64,000 nucleotides of DNA from Schistosoma mansoni (Eukaryota; Platyhelminthes; Trematoda; Strigeidida; Schistosomatidae): contig NW_017385987.1 in NCBI RefSeq assembly GCF_000237925.1, positions 1,736,001-1,800,000 on the forward strand, read 5' to 3'. Shown one piece after another: positions 33,165 to 43,800 of this stretch. Position 1 is the stretch's first letter. Every line of letters starts with the position of its first letter. The notes under the pieces were generated by a model. The model was not told the DNA's origin. It did no database searches and saw nothing but the letters and a program-made list of their open reading frames with translations. Both the position numbers and the translations under genes were made by a program.

Positions 33165-34176
33165 AACCACCAAATGGTGATCTGAAGCTATTTCTGCTCC
33201 TCTCCTGGTTCTCATGTTTTCCATTGTCCTCCGGAATTTTGTGTTGATACAAATATGATCTATCCGGTTTGTTGTGGTGTGGTCCGGTGAGATCCATGTA
33301 GCTTTATGTATGCGTTTGTGAGGGAATATTGTGCAGCCTACAAACATTTTGTTGAATGTATACAAATTTGCCAATCTGTCATTATTTTCGTTCCTTTCTC
33401 ACAGTCAGTCCACGTCGTCCCATGATATCTTCATACCCAGTGCTGTCCTTTCCAACTTTGGCGTCCAGGTCTCTCATCAGGATGGTCAGGTGCTTTCCTG
33501 AGAACTTCGCTATGATCGATCGCAACCTCTCATAAAACTGATCTTTATCGTTGTCGTCGCCATCAGTGATTAATGCGTAGCACTGAATAAAATTCGTTGT
33601 GATTCGCTCCTTTGGTTTGAAAGATGTTTAATGATCCCGAGTCAATGAGATTCTCATACTATAAGCGTTTTACGTGCTTCCTATATAGCATCAAAGCAAT
33701 TCCCTGAGTGTGATGAGCATTTTTCTTCTTCGTGAACAGAGTACAACAGAATTCCTCCCGAATTTCACTTTTTCTGTTCAGCTTGGGTCCAATAAGTTGT
33801 ATCTCCTCATTTCCGAAGCTTCTTGATTAGTCCTCCCGGTCTGCCGCATTTTTCGAACATGTCATTTACTATATTAATTGTTGCTCTGGTTGTTAGAAAG
33901 GGTATCGGCCTCGTGATTTGCGAAGAATCTCAGCTCTCATCATGAGGCATCATAACTCATCTAAATGAAGATACTTCAACTCTTAGGGCAATTATTTTTC
34001 ATGATTATTGCTTTTCCAAAATGTTGTTTTCTACGGGATGTAGTTGTTAATCACATGAATAACCTTCCTCCTTTATCCGAGTTTGGGACCAGCTGTAACC
34101 TTAGAACGGCTCCAGATGGGGTTTTATGCTAAACCAGACAAATGAAATTTCTTGTCTTGTTACTTCGTTTTTACAG

Positions 34177-34575
34177 GGTTCCGAGGTCTCACCATCACGT
34201 TATTATCAGGAATCACCAGCAAGATATATGGCCCAACTGGAAAATAATTGGCCACAATCAAGTCAAAACAACAATGACTGCAGAAATATGAGCATAGAGT
34301 TTCCGTCAAATGGATCGACTATACCACCACCAAATGATTTTCAAACTACTGGTTCCCATATCCCTTACATACAAGTTAATAGTTCCACTCCTACTGTCAA
34401 TAGACCATATTATCATATTACAGATGAAAATAAGAATATTATTAACCAAGATAATCCTGGTGCAGATCATTTACAAGCAATGGACCAACGTTTAGGTATA
34501 CCCAGAAACGTTTCAGATAATATGATAACACATCAAAATCACGGCAACTATTCTTCATATGGTTGTGTTTTATAA
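34177..34575 (+). CDS. Terminal exon, candidate last exon of the nephrin-like gene but on the opposite strand
   Basis: Acceptor CGTTTTTACAG ends at 34176; the frame then runs in phase 0 for 132 codons to TAA at 34573-34575. The product (GSEVSPSRYYQESPARYMAQ at the start, NYSSYGCVL at the end) is rich in Asn, Ser, Pro and Gln and has tyrosines, like the cytoplasmic tail encoded by the minus-strand exons at 42.5-40.7 kb. The last visible exon of that gene ends in phase 0, which fits. No plus-strand upstream exon was found between 17 and 34 kb. It lies between the inverted LINE arms. Alternative: a 3' exon of an unrelated plus-strand gene. Confidence 0.65.
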   Translation, partial: GSEVSPSRYYQESPARYMAQLENNWPQSSQNNNDCRNMSIEFPSNGSTIPPPNDFQTTGSHIPYIQVNSSTPTVNRPYYHITDENKNIINQDNPGADHLQAMDQRLGIPRNVSDNMITHQNHGNYSSYGCVL

Positions 34576-37277
34576 CAATCTGTATCCTATTATGTTACTT
34601 CTCTACAAAATTGTACAGCAAGATATTTCTGTGTATGAACTTAACTTATACCTGCTATAACATTTACTAGACACTTTTGAGGAGCTGTAAATCTATCCAC
34701 ATTTAATCTCTCACAGAAACTGTACAAAGAAACTATGAAAAATATTTGGTCAATAGTGACATTAAACAGAATCTCATGTTATGCATGTGGTTTGATTTTA
34801 TATTTTTGAAAATGTATCATTTTCCTGATTGTTCACTGTAAATTATGCTATCTACAAGTACTTTATGGAAAAAAAACCAATCTTGAATCACCTTTGTATT
34901 CTGACATATTTTACTATTAAATTTGACTTCTTAAACTATGAAACAGTAACTGGTAAGAGTTTTACGATATTTCATATTATTTTGCTTATCTATTTGATTT
35001 CAACTTCTTGAATAACTACTTTAAGTTCACACTTTTCAAAACATTACATTAACGGATAACTTGTCACCACACATATAAATATAAAAAATCATGGAATCCT
35101 CACTAGTTTATAATTGTGATCAGATTAATACAAAAGAAGTAACGTTTAAAATCATAATGGTACTTTATCTAAGAGGAGGCTATTTTGACTGAATAAGAAT
35201 GATAGAGATTTTGTCAATGAGAAGTATAAGATCTACGTAAAATTTATGATCAGCGGTGACATCGTTTTAATGACTAGCAAACAGTATATGATAAACATAA
35301 ACACACTAAGAGCATGGTATAATTATAACATGTGTGTTGTGATGGTAGTTCATAAATAATTCCTAGTAGTTACCATTCATTTATTCTTCGTCCGGATGTA
35401 AACGTTAAACAATAATTATTTGAGTAAATGTTTGCTCGCATACTGGAAACCTTCATATGAATGATGATTAACACTTTGGCTGGACCTAAGAGACACTATT
35501 ACGTTTTGAATGTTGTGACGTGCGGTGTCGGAAATCTGTTGCTGATACACGGTATGCTACTTGCTAACCCCCCAACTGACTACTTGAACGAGAACACAAA
35601 AGTGAGAAAGTTTATTGGACCACCGAACGAAATGCACAAATATTCACTGATAAATACCACTCTACCCCTAGAAAATTGACCCCAATGAAATGCAGTTGAC
35701 CTTTAGATCACTTCTGATTGCCATTGATTGACCCTTTCATTAGGCTCCTTCTGATAAACTCTCCATATCGCTGACACTGGGACACGACTTTTTAAATCCA
35801 CTAGTATCCCATATAAAATTATAATTCGATCATGATTCATCATTTATCTGTTGTTTATGAAAAACTAGAGAATGCGGAATCTTGTACTGTTCTGTCATTG
35901 GTGAAATCTGTGAGACCTTATTCCAGGGGCCGACCAATCATATGTAAGATAAAAGGTCTTAGGTTTCGGCGCAAAATTCATTCGTCTATTTGGCTGAACA
36001 GCAGTTTGGCTGGTGTCAGTTCATGATGAGGACCTTAAGTCTAATTCCTAACCCTGACCACCAACTGTAAATCATAATTCTAATTCGTCACACTGGTTTA
36101 TAATCCTCATTTAGTCCAAGTTTGTAGGTGGACATTCTCAAGGTCACTTTGCCACCTCTCAAAGGTCATCCATTTTTTATAGTACCGCCAGAAAACCACT
36201 TTCTTAGTCCTTTTGCTGTGCATTGAAGAAACATATAGAGATATGTAAAACTATAGTTGGATCTGTCTGACAAACAATAAATAGAAAGGTATTAATAAGG
36301 AATGAATGTTTATTATAACAGTTAACGACAAGCAAACAAAACCAAGAAATTAAGTCAAGGGAACAGACGACTGACGAAGGTGTGTATAATATTCTCAAGC
36401 AATGATGGTGCATGTAAAAACAATTGTATGCGCACAATTTTTAGAATTACGACGATACACTCGTCAATAAACAACAATCTTACTATATTTGTACATTGAA
36501 AAATACATCTTAAGTTAGGGCTAAGTCTGTCAATTATTAGTTTCAATATCACACATTCAATTCATATGCTATATTTCCCCTAGCTTCCTAGCTTTGCCTT
36601 GAAGTTATACTATCTATCGCCTACCCATTCCGGCTAGCCCTAACCCAGAGTCGGACCTTCATGTCGCCTTTCTACAGTCTAGCTAATATCTTACCTAATC
36701 GAGTTATATTTAAATAAGAACAGGGAGGAAGTATAATCGACAAAACACGACCAGTCTCTCTCACTTCCGATCTCAATCAAAGTGGTAATAAACCAGTACT
36801 GATCACTAATGACTTTGACGAGCTGTGGCGGACAGTTCATCGTCCAGCCATCAGATCTGATTCAGAATGGTACATACTTGGATAGCATTAGGTCTCGTTT
36901 AAACAACCTTAATTCCACTCAAGCTAGTAATTGTAAGTTTAAAATTTCCGTATAAGGAAACAATACTCATGCAACTTGTCAAAAGTGGTACATTAGTATG
37001 GTAGGGGTGAAAAAAGTAACTGAACAGTATGTACTTCGTTTGTAAGCAAAAAGCTTGACGGGAATGAACTCTAGGTTACTTCTACTTCAGGGGGATGATC
37101 TCATTAGTACTTCACGCTGGACGGTTTCAGTAGTTTGACCTAACCACCAAAGTCAAACTCTTGGGAACCGAAAGTTGATAACACTATCCGAATGATGACT
37201 GTTATGCTCACACTACTACTTCTATTACAAATTACCACCAGTGAATATCTGGAGTACTATGACTAAAAATATTCATT
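34576..37277. other. Spacer between the LINE arms: possible 3' UTR, then unassigned sequence
   Basis: AT-rich sequence that may hold the 3' UTR of the exon ending at 34575. About 35900-36200 resembles the hairpin element at 20.6 kb (GTGGACATTCTCAAGGTCAC against GTGGACACCCCGATGTCACT). About 36590-36900 is more GC-rich and looks like old repeat sequence that I cannot name. Confidence 0.4.
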
Positions 37278-37603
37278 AAACACGATCCTGATGGGAGACC
37301 TGGACGCCAAAGTTGGAAAGGACAGCACTGGGTATGAAGATATCATGGGACGACGTGGACTGACTGTGAGAAAGGAACGAAAATAATGACAGATTGGCAA
37401 ATTTGTATACATTCAACAAAATGTTTGTAGGCTGCACAATATTCCCTCACAAACGCATACATAAAGCTACATGGATCTCACCGGACCACACCACAACAAA
37501 CCGGATAGATCATATTTGTATCAACACAAAATTCCGGAGGACAATGGAAAACATGAGAACCAGGAGAGGAGCAGAAATAGCTTCAGATCACCATTTGGTG
37601 GTT

Positions 37604-37713
37604 GATGAGATTCTTCGCAAGTCACGAGGCCGATGCCCTTTCTAACAACCACAGCAACAATTAATATAGGTACATGCAATCTTCGGAAAATTTGACGGAC
37701 CGGGAGGACCGAA
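37604..37713 (+). repeat. Copy of the LINE's own 5' end inserted in the right arm
   Basis: Counterpart of 33054-33164, flanked by CAGATCACCATTTGGTGGTT (37584-37603) and CAGATCACCACTTGGTGGTT (37714-37733). Confidence 0.75.
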
Positions 37714-38414
37714 CAGATCACCACTTGGTGGTTTCCAAGACGAAACTGCAGCTAAGCAGGCACTGGAAAAGTACTGAGGGACAGGATTACAAAAGTTCGA
37801 TACAGACTTTCTTCGACATACTGACAAACTCAACTAATCCAAGATAGATCTCAACAACAGCTTCCAAGTCTTACAAGGTCTGCTCAAGGAAGAGGAAACT
37901 ACTATGTAGGATAACTGGGAAGGGATCAAATAAGCACCCCAACTTCAACGTTTCAGGAGGTTCTGGGCCGCAACAAGTATCATCAATCATAAGGAATGGA
38001 TCACCATCAAAACCCTGGACAATATTCATGAAAGGAAGAACAAGAAGACAGCAATTAACAACAGCCGGACAAGAACAGAGAAAGTCAAGGCACAAGCTGA
38101 ATACATAGATGCGAACGAGCAAGTGAAGAACAGCATTAAAGCCGACAAGCATAAATACATGGAAAACCTAGCGAAGACAGCAGAAGAAGCAGCAAGAGAA
38201 GGAAATGTGAAACAACTATATGATACAACGAAGAAACAAGCAGAAAGAAACAGTAAACCTGAGAGACCAGTCAAGGACAAAGGAGGGAAGACAATCACAA
38301 AGGTTCAAGGACAGAGGAACAGACGATTAGAACACTTCCAGTAACTCGTTGAATCCACGAGAAATCGAAGCAGCACACACCGACCTTCCTACAGCTGTTA
38401 CCTCAACAACAGTT

Positions 38415-38645
38415 GGAGGAGGTTTTTGTGGAGATTTTAGTAATTTTTATAGTTAAGATCATGAGTCAATTGAAGCTAGACCACCGTGGAAAACCTGGAA
38501 GCACTGGACGGCCGTTTCGTTCTATTATGGGACTCCTCAGCAGTGCGCATTCACGATCCCGCACTCACGAGATTCGAACCCAGGATCCACCAGTCTAGAG
38601 CCAGAGCCCTTAACCGATAGACCACTGAGCTGGCATCCAACGGTG
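38415..38645 (-). mobile_element. tRNA-like SINE nested in the right LINE arm
   Basis: Counterpart of the SINE at 32125-32350, at the same position in the LINE. B box complement GATTCGAACCC at 38571-38581. It sits at the equivalent point of the arm, so it was present before the arms were duplicated. Confidence 0.85.
38501..38546 (-). ncRNA. Candidate hammerhead ribozyme in the right-arm SINE
   Basis: Same sequence as 32222-32267 on the other strand: stem I GCACTG/CAGTGC, CTGAGGA, GAAA and palindromic ACGGCCGT are all kept. Confidence 0.8.
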
Positions 38646-40733
38646 TTAATGTCTAACCCCAACCAATCCACGAAATTGCGCGACCTACTTTTAATGTACT
38701 GAGGTAGATACCTGTCTCTACCTGACATGAAGAAATTAGGATGGCTATCGGACAAATCAAGAGTGATAAAACAGGAGAAGCAGATAACACACAAGCTGAA
38801 GTACTGAAGTCAAACACAGAAGCAACTACGAACACGCTCCACGTTCTATTCAGGAGGATTTGTGAGGAGAAGCAAGTGCCTACCGACTGAAATGAAGAAT
38901 ACTTAACCAAGACACCGAAAAAAGATCCTAGCAAATGTGAAAACTACAGAGGCATCACACTGATATGAATACCAGAAAACGTTTTCTACAGAGTGTTGTT
39001 GAACTAATGAGAGATTGAGTAGACGCCCAACTTCGAAATCAACAAACTGGATACCGACCGGTAAGGATTGATAGTGTACAAATCAAAGCGCGACATTACT
39101 CATAATTTTTGAACAATCCATTGAATGGAATTTATCACTATACATCAACCTTCTTGAATATGAGAACGCTTTGACAGTGTGGATAGATAGATGCATTCCA
39201 AGTGATGATTGTTGTCAGACAACACTGCTTACTCGAGTCCTTCCTCTTTCATCTGGTGGTTGACTGGATTATGGAGAACTCGACATCTGAGGGGAATCAC
39301 GGAATGTAATGGATATGTTGGATCCAGTAAGACGATTTGTACTTTATAGACGACCTGGGTCTTCTATTCCATATACACCAACAAATGCAGGTCAAGACAA
39401 CCAGTGTAGCAGTAGCCTTCTCAGCGATAGGCCTTAACATAAACAAAGGAAGAAGCAGTAGAGAGCACAAACCCAATCAAGTTCAATGGACAAACTCTGG
39501 AAGAGGTGGCAAGTTTCACGTTCCTGGTCAGCATCATCGATAAACTAGAAGGATCTGATGCAGATGTGAAGGTATGGATTGGTGAAAATGGGTAACGTTC
39601 CTACAGTTGAGGAATATATGAGACTCAAAACAACTGTCAATCAATATCAAAGTCAGAATTTTCACTACGAACGTCAAGACAGTTCGATTGTACGGAGTTG
39701 GAACCTGGAGAACTACCACAACCATCATCAAAATGTACAAGTATTTATCAACCATTGTCCACGCAAGATACTTAATGTCCGTTGACCGGATACCATCAGC
39801 AACAACCTTCTGTGGGAGTGAACAAACCAGCTCCGAGTTGAACAGGAGATTAGAAAAGACGATGGAGGTGGATGGGACATACATTGCGGAAATCACCAAA
39901 CTGCATCACGAGGCAACACTTAACCTGCAATTGTGAAGGGAAGCGGAAAAGAGGAAGTTCAAAATATACATTTCTGTGGAAGTCGGAGGCCGAATCATTA
40001 GCACTTAGAAATAGCTGGAAAGGATTGCCCAAAACAGAGTTGGTTGGAGAATTCTGTTTGGCGGCCTATACACCACGTGGGTTAAGAGGGACAAGTCAAA
40101 TTATGCATAAAGCTTCAATTAAGCCTTGATTGAAATATATGATTTTGTACCGATTTCATGAATGAATTTGTGATCTGAATACAAAGTTTTTTTGCATAGG
40201 TAACCATGCAGCTAATTTAATAATGAGAGATTAGTTAATTTTATGGTATATAAAAAAAGAGATGGAGATTAGTTCGTATATAGAGTAAAATAGTATTTCA
40301 AAGTGTTTTCTTCATATTACTCAATGTACAGCACCATTTCTATCAGACTTATGTTTCACCAGATTGTGGTTTTTCACGCTTCATTAAAAATAGGCATTTT
40401 AAGTCTACTGAACTTCTTGTTACGTTTTCTTTTTAAGAAACAAGTAGTTCACCTGGAGTAGAAACAACTTTACTTCCGTTATACACATGTAAAATTAATT
40501 ATTTTTACTTAGTTCGTTTGTTCCTCTTTAAGGTCTAAATATTAACAAAACGACATATGCTTTAGCCTTAAATCCTGTCACTACGCTTTATTGTACCAAC
40601 GTAGAGTCTAGGATATCTTTACTTTCAAAAAATATCTTTCTGAAAGTGAACTGGTTTGTCAATTCACATTTTCTTACGTAATTTTCTTATAGGTATATGG
40701 GAAAAATTGAATTGTTCAGTTAAAAGTGCTAAC

Positions 40734-40876
40734 CTTGTTAGTATGTGCATATTGTCGGCTGTTAAGAATATGACCATCGGGCAATTCAAAACTGTTCGTG
40801 AGATGTGATACAGATTGTTGTCCAAAGGAATTGTATGAATTTCTTGCTATTTGTTGTCCTGATGCAGTGTATTCAT
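40734..40876 (-). CDS. IgSF gene exon: last exon seen on the gene's own strand
   Basis: [20 protein letters not shown] then [20 protein letters not shown], no stop before the donor GTTAGC. Acceptor ATTTTAG. It leaves phase 0, so at least one more exon with a stop must follow; none is seen on the minus strand below 40734. Confidence 0.78.
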
Positions 40877-43800
40877 CTAAAATTAATAGATTTTGTGGAC
40901 GATAAGAATATTTTTTTTAACAAATCATATTCAAGATGTAATTAATTTATCTAAACTTGAATTTTGATCGAAATGTATATTTTAATTTTGTTTATCTGAG
41001 CATTACTTTTGATGAATAATTAGTTTTGACCTCATATATCGCATAAATCTTGATTGTTCTCTATTCAGATACAATCCTAACCTATGGTATTGAGACACTG
41101 ATACATTTAAGTGTTAGATGGTAATAATGAAAGTTGTTCATCTATTTGGAACCAATAAGCAAAGCCTAAGTGATCATGAAACTTCAATTCCACTAACATA
41201 TGGCCTGATAATAAATTATACAATAATTTCTTTTTTCCTAAGTAAAATTAAACTAGTGTATCTTCATATATGATTTTGATTGGCTCTTGTTAAGTAATAC
41301 TGATAGTTTCTTGCCTACCATATAAGGAAATATTATTAACTTATTTCGTACCGAATTTGAACTACTCACCGACTAAATATCAACTTCGAGGTTATTTGTA
41401 TACCTAGGATATTCACTATAGATATAATTGAAATGTTCTTAGTAGTAGGGTATTGTCTGTTTGTTTCTTTACTAATTATGATACTGATAAGATTAAGTGA
41501 TTTCGTACCAGGAACTCGGAATGTAACCAAGTTAAAAGTCAGAAATTCAGGTTTAATCTTTTAATTAAGGTTTTGCGCAATTCAAATCTATCACTTTTTG
41601 TGGCTATTTTGAGAATAGCTCGTTTTGCACTACGATGTTGTTAAACATTTATGTTATATTGTACACAAGTTATCTAAATTCCCAACAACTTTTTACGGAG
41701 ATACAACACGTTAATATTTCATTGGCATACTTAAAACTAAACTTACCGCTTCCATGAGGATTGACATAATGCTTCCATGACGGAGCATTACCTCCATGAA
41801 AGCTTGTAGTCATTCCATTTTGAATCCAGTTTCCTGAAGTTCTTGTGTTTGATATAAACAATTGTCCGTTTTGTTGTGGACTCTGACTGATTATATTTAA
41901 TCCTAAGCCTCCGTTAGGTAACGTCAAGCCACCACCAAGATGTCTGTAATCACCCAGCAAGTTCGAGTGATGAGATCGTTGAAAAGTTGAAAGGCTCCTT
42001 TCTAAACTATTATTATTTCCTTGTCCATTCGACCTGATGGTGGACACACTTGAAGCAGCTCCAGAATGTGGTGACCTAGTTCTGTTACTTTTTTCGGTCA
42101 AGGTTCTACCGATATTAACAAGCCGTCTGTGGGTAGGCGTAGGGAGCTCTATATTTCTCAGATTGTTTTCTGTATCGCAATTCAGAGGCGAGCAACTATT
42201 GGGAAATACTGGATGCATAAATTCTGAACAGTCATGATAATTTTGAATATTTTGAATCGCTTCTACTGTTCCATTATCTTGGTTTAAATAAGCCACTGCA
42301 GTTTGATCGGCATTATTTATTAAAACAGATGATGGTTGAATAGATATATCACTAGAAGGTCGATTAGTAAATTCTACATGATTTGGAGAGTTGAAATTTT
42401 GCATGTTCATTGCATTCATGCTTGAGTGAGGTGAGCTTGAAAATATTTGATTTCCTCTTATAATAGATGAATTTTGATCTGGGCAAATATTAAAAGGTAT
42501 TTGTTCCCATCCGTTTTGAAAGGGTGAAAACTAAAGGTAGATAATGATAACATTGACTAAAGATTATGAATGTTCATGCAAATAATTAACACTTACTTTT
42601 ATTTTCATCTCATTAGATAACCGGTTAGAATACTTCGTTACACAAAGTACTGTTATCAGTGATTTTAACATAACTTAAAATATTCCGAAGGACAATATCA
42701 AGGCAAAATTTATTCTTAAAAAGTACCTTAGAATTGAAATATCTCTGTTTTAAAGTAGAGCAGCTATTTAGTCTACATTAAAGTACTTGGCATTAAAAAT
42801 CTTTCCTTTTTACATATGAGATCATTTCTGTCTATAAACGTTGATAAATTTTCTAGTCTATAAATTTAACAACAGATAGTTTCCTTTTTACCATTAAGAT
42901 TTGTATGATAATCTAGTCGATGATTTCAGATAATGTTAAATCAAGTTTAAAACTAAAAAAACTTGCTAAGTAGAAAGAAACTGACTGATTTTTATACTCT
43001 ATTTGACTTGTTCAAAGTATTTTTGTTTGTTTTACCAAAAAAGGAAAACAATGGATAGCTTATTTATATTGTGAGGATGTAGTGAACGAGAATTGAGGTA
43101 CGGTAAATCTATTTATCGTCTCATGTACAATCACATAGTGCTTTTGCAAAATATGAAAATCATACAATTATAGACATTATTTGTACATCTACTTCAAGTT
43201 GTCTTTTACATACTTCATGATTCTTCCAACTTTGTTGTCATTACAGTTGCTCTCTCTTCCCCTTCCTCTTCTCTTTAATTCAATCTTCTGCTGATAATCA
43301 TTCCATTCCTGTTGCATACTACATAAATAAGTAGCTCACACCACAATAATAGTTAAATAAAAGAGTAGTGAGAAGTCATCATGCAGAAGTAAGGATGATG
43401 AGTTTACCTCTTTGGGTACATTTGAAATGTTACATCTCAGTATGATTACTTAAGAGAAAATGAAAACCGATTGATTTTGCTTCATAAACTCTAACAAATC
43501 TTATTTTTCGAGGGAATTCAACTAGAAAAAAGGCTTTCTAATGGTGACTTCTACTGAAATCAGTTATATTAGTGTATAAGCATTCTTCAGAGAAAATGGG
43601 TTAACTTAACTAACGTCAAAGATTTACCGTGAAATCATTTATGTATCCCTTAAATGTTACAAAGCATAGTTATTAAACTTAATTATGAACGTATCTTTTC
43701 AATATTTGTTTTACTAAGTAATAGCTCACGTGAAATGAAACTATGGTTTTGAGATCGAAAAATACTGTCTTGCAACATGTAGAAAGTTAATTATAAGCTT

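Larger units (their letters stand above)
30805..33485 (-). repeat. Left arm of the 2.7-kb inverted repeat
   Basis: Matches 37278-39963 in reverse complement almost base for base: the paired ORFs are identical or differ by one residue (MCVIRFSC against MCVICFSC), and both arms contain the same nested SINE and the same internal 111-bp insertion. Outside the arms the left LINE continues in both directions (to 33955 and to about 30690), whereas the right copy has a different 3' end and no 5' end. The spacer between arms is about 3.8 kb. Confidence 0.9.
30690..33955 (-). mobile_element. RTE LINE (SR2-like), minus strand, near full length but broken
   Basis: Read minus-ward: 5' end at about 33955; endonuclease region at about 33780-33130 (NEEIQLIGPKLNR, HLTILMRDLDAKVGKDSTGYEDIMGRRGL, GCTIFPHKRIHKATWISPDH, EIASDHHLVV); linker (EGNVKQLYDTTKKQAERNSK) at about 32580; RT remnants (ENYRGITL at about 31810, DDLGLLFHIHQQMQ at about 31400); C-terminal WNLENY...and [14 protein letters not shown] to about 30840; 3' end near 30690. 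A SINE interrupts the segment before the RT and removes or displaces its start. A 111-bp piece of its own 5' end is inserted at 33054-33164. Several frames are broken. Confidence 0.85.
37278..39963 (+). repeat. Right arm of the 2.7-kb inverted repeat
   Basis: Reverse-complement partner of 30805-33485. Coordinates pair as x + y of about 70767, with at most one-base drift. The outer limit (GAGGAAGTTCAAA at 39951-39963) and the inner limit (near CCTGATGGGAGACC at 37276) both fall within LINE sequence. Confidence 0.9.
37278..40130 (+). mobile_element. RTE LINE (SR2-like), plus strand, truncated
   Basis: Starts within the endonuclease (MGDLDAKVGKDSTGYED at about 37290) and runs through the same linker and RT remnants as the left copy to 39963. 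Then a different 3' end follows (RNSWKGLPKTELVGEFCLAAYTPRGLR, to about 40100). The last 150 bp are homologous to RTE 3' ends but clearly not the same sequence as the left arm, so the arm stops inside the LINE. It contains the nested SINE and the 111-bp insert. Confidence 0.85.

Noticed and set aside
41670-42419. A single-exon gene starting at the ATG at 42419
   Set aside because: The open frame continues upstream to a proper acceptor at 42531, and a donor at 41746 ends it; it is an internal exon of the IgSF gene.
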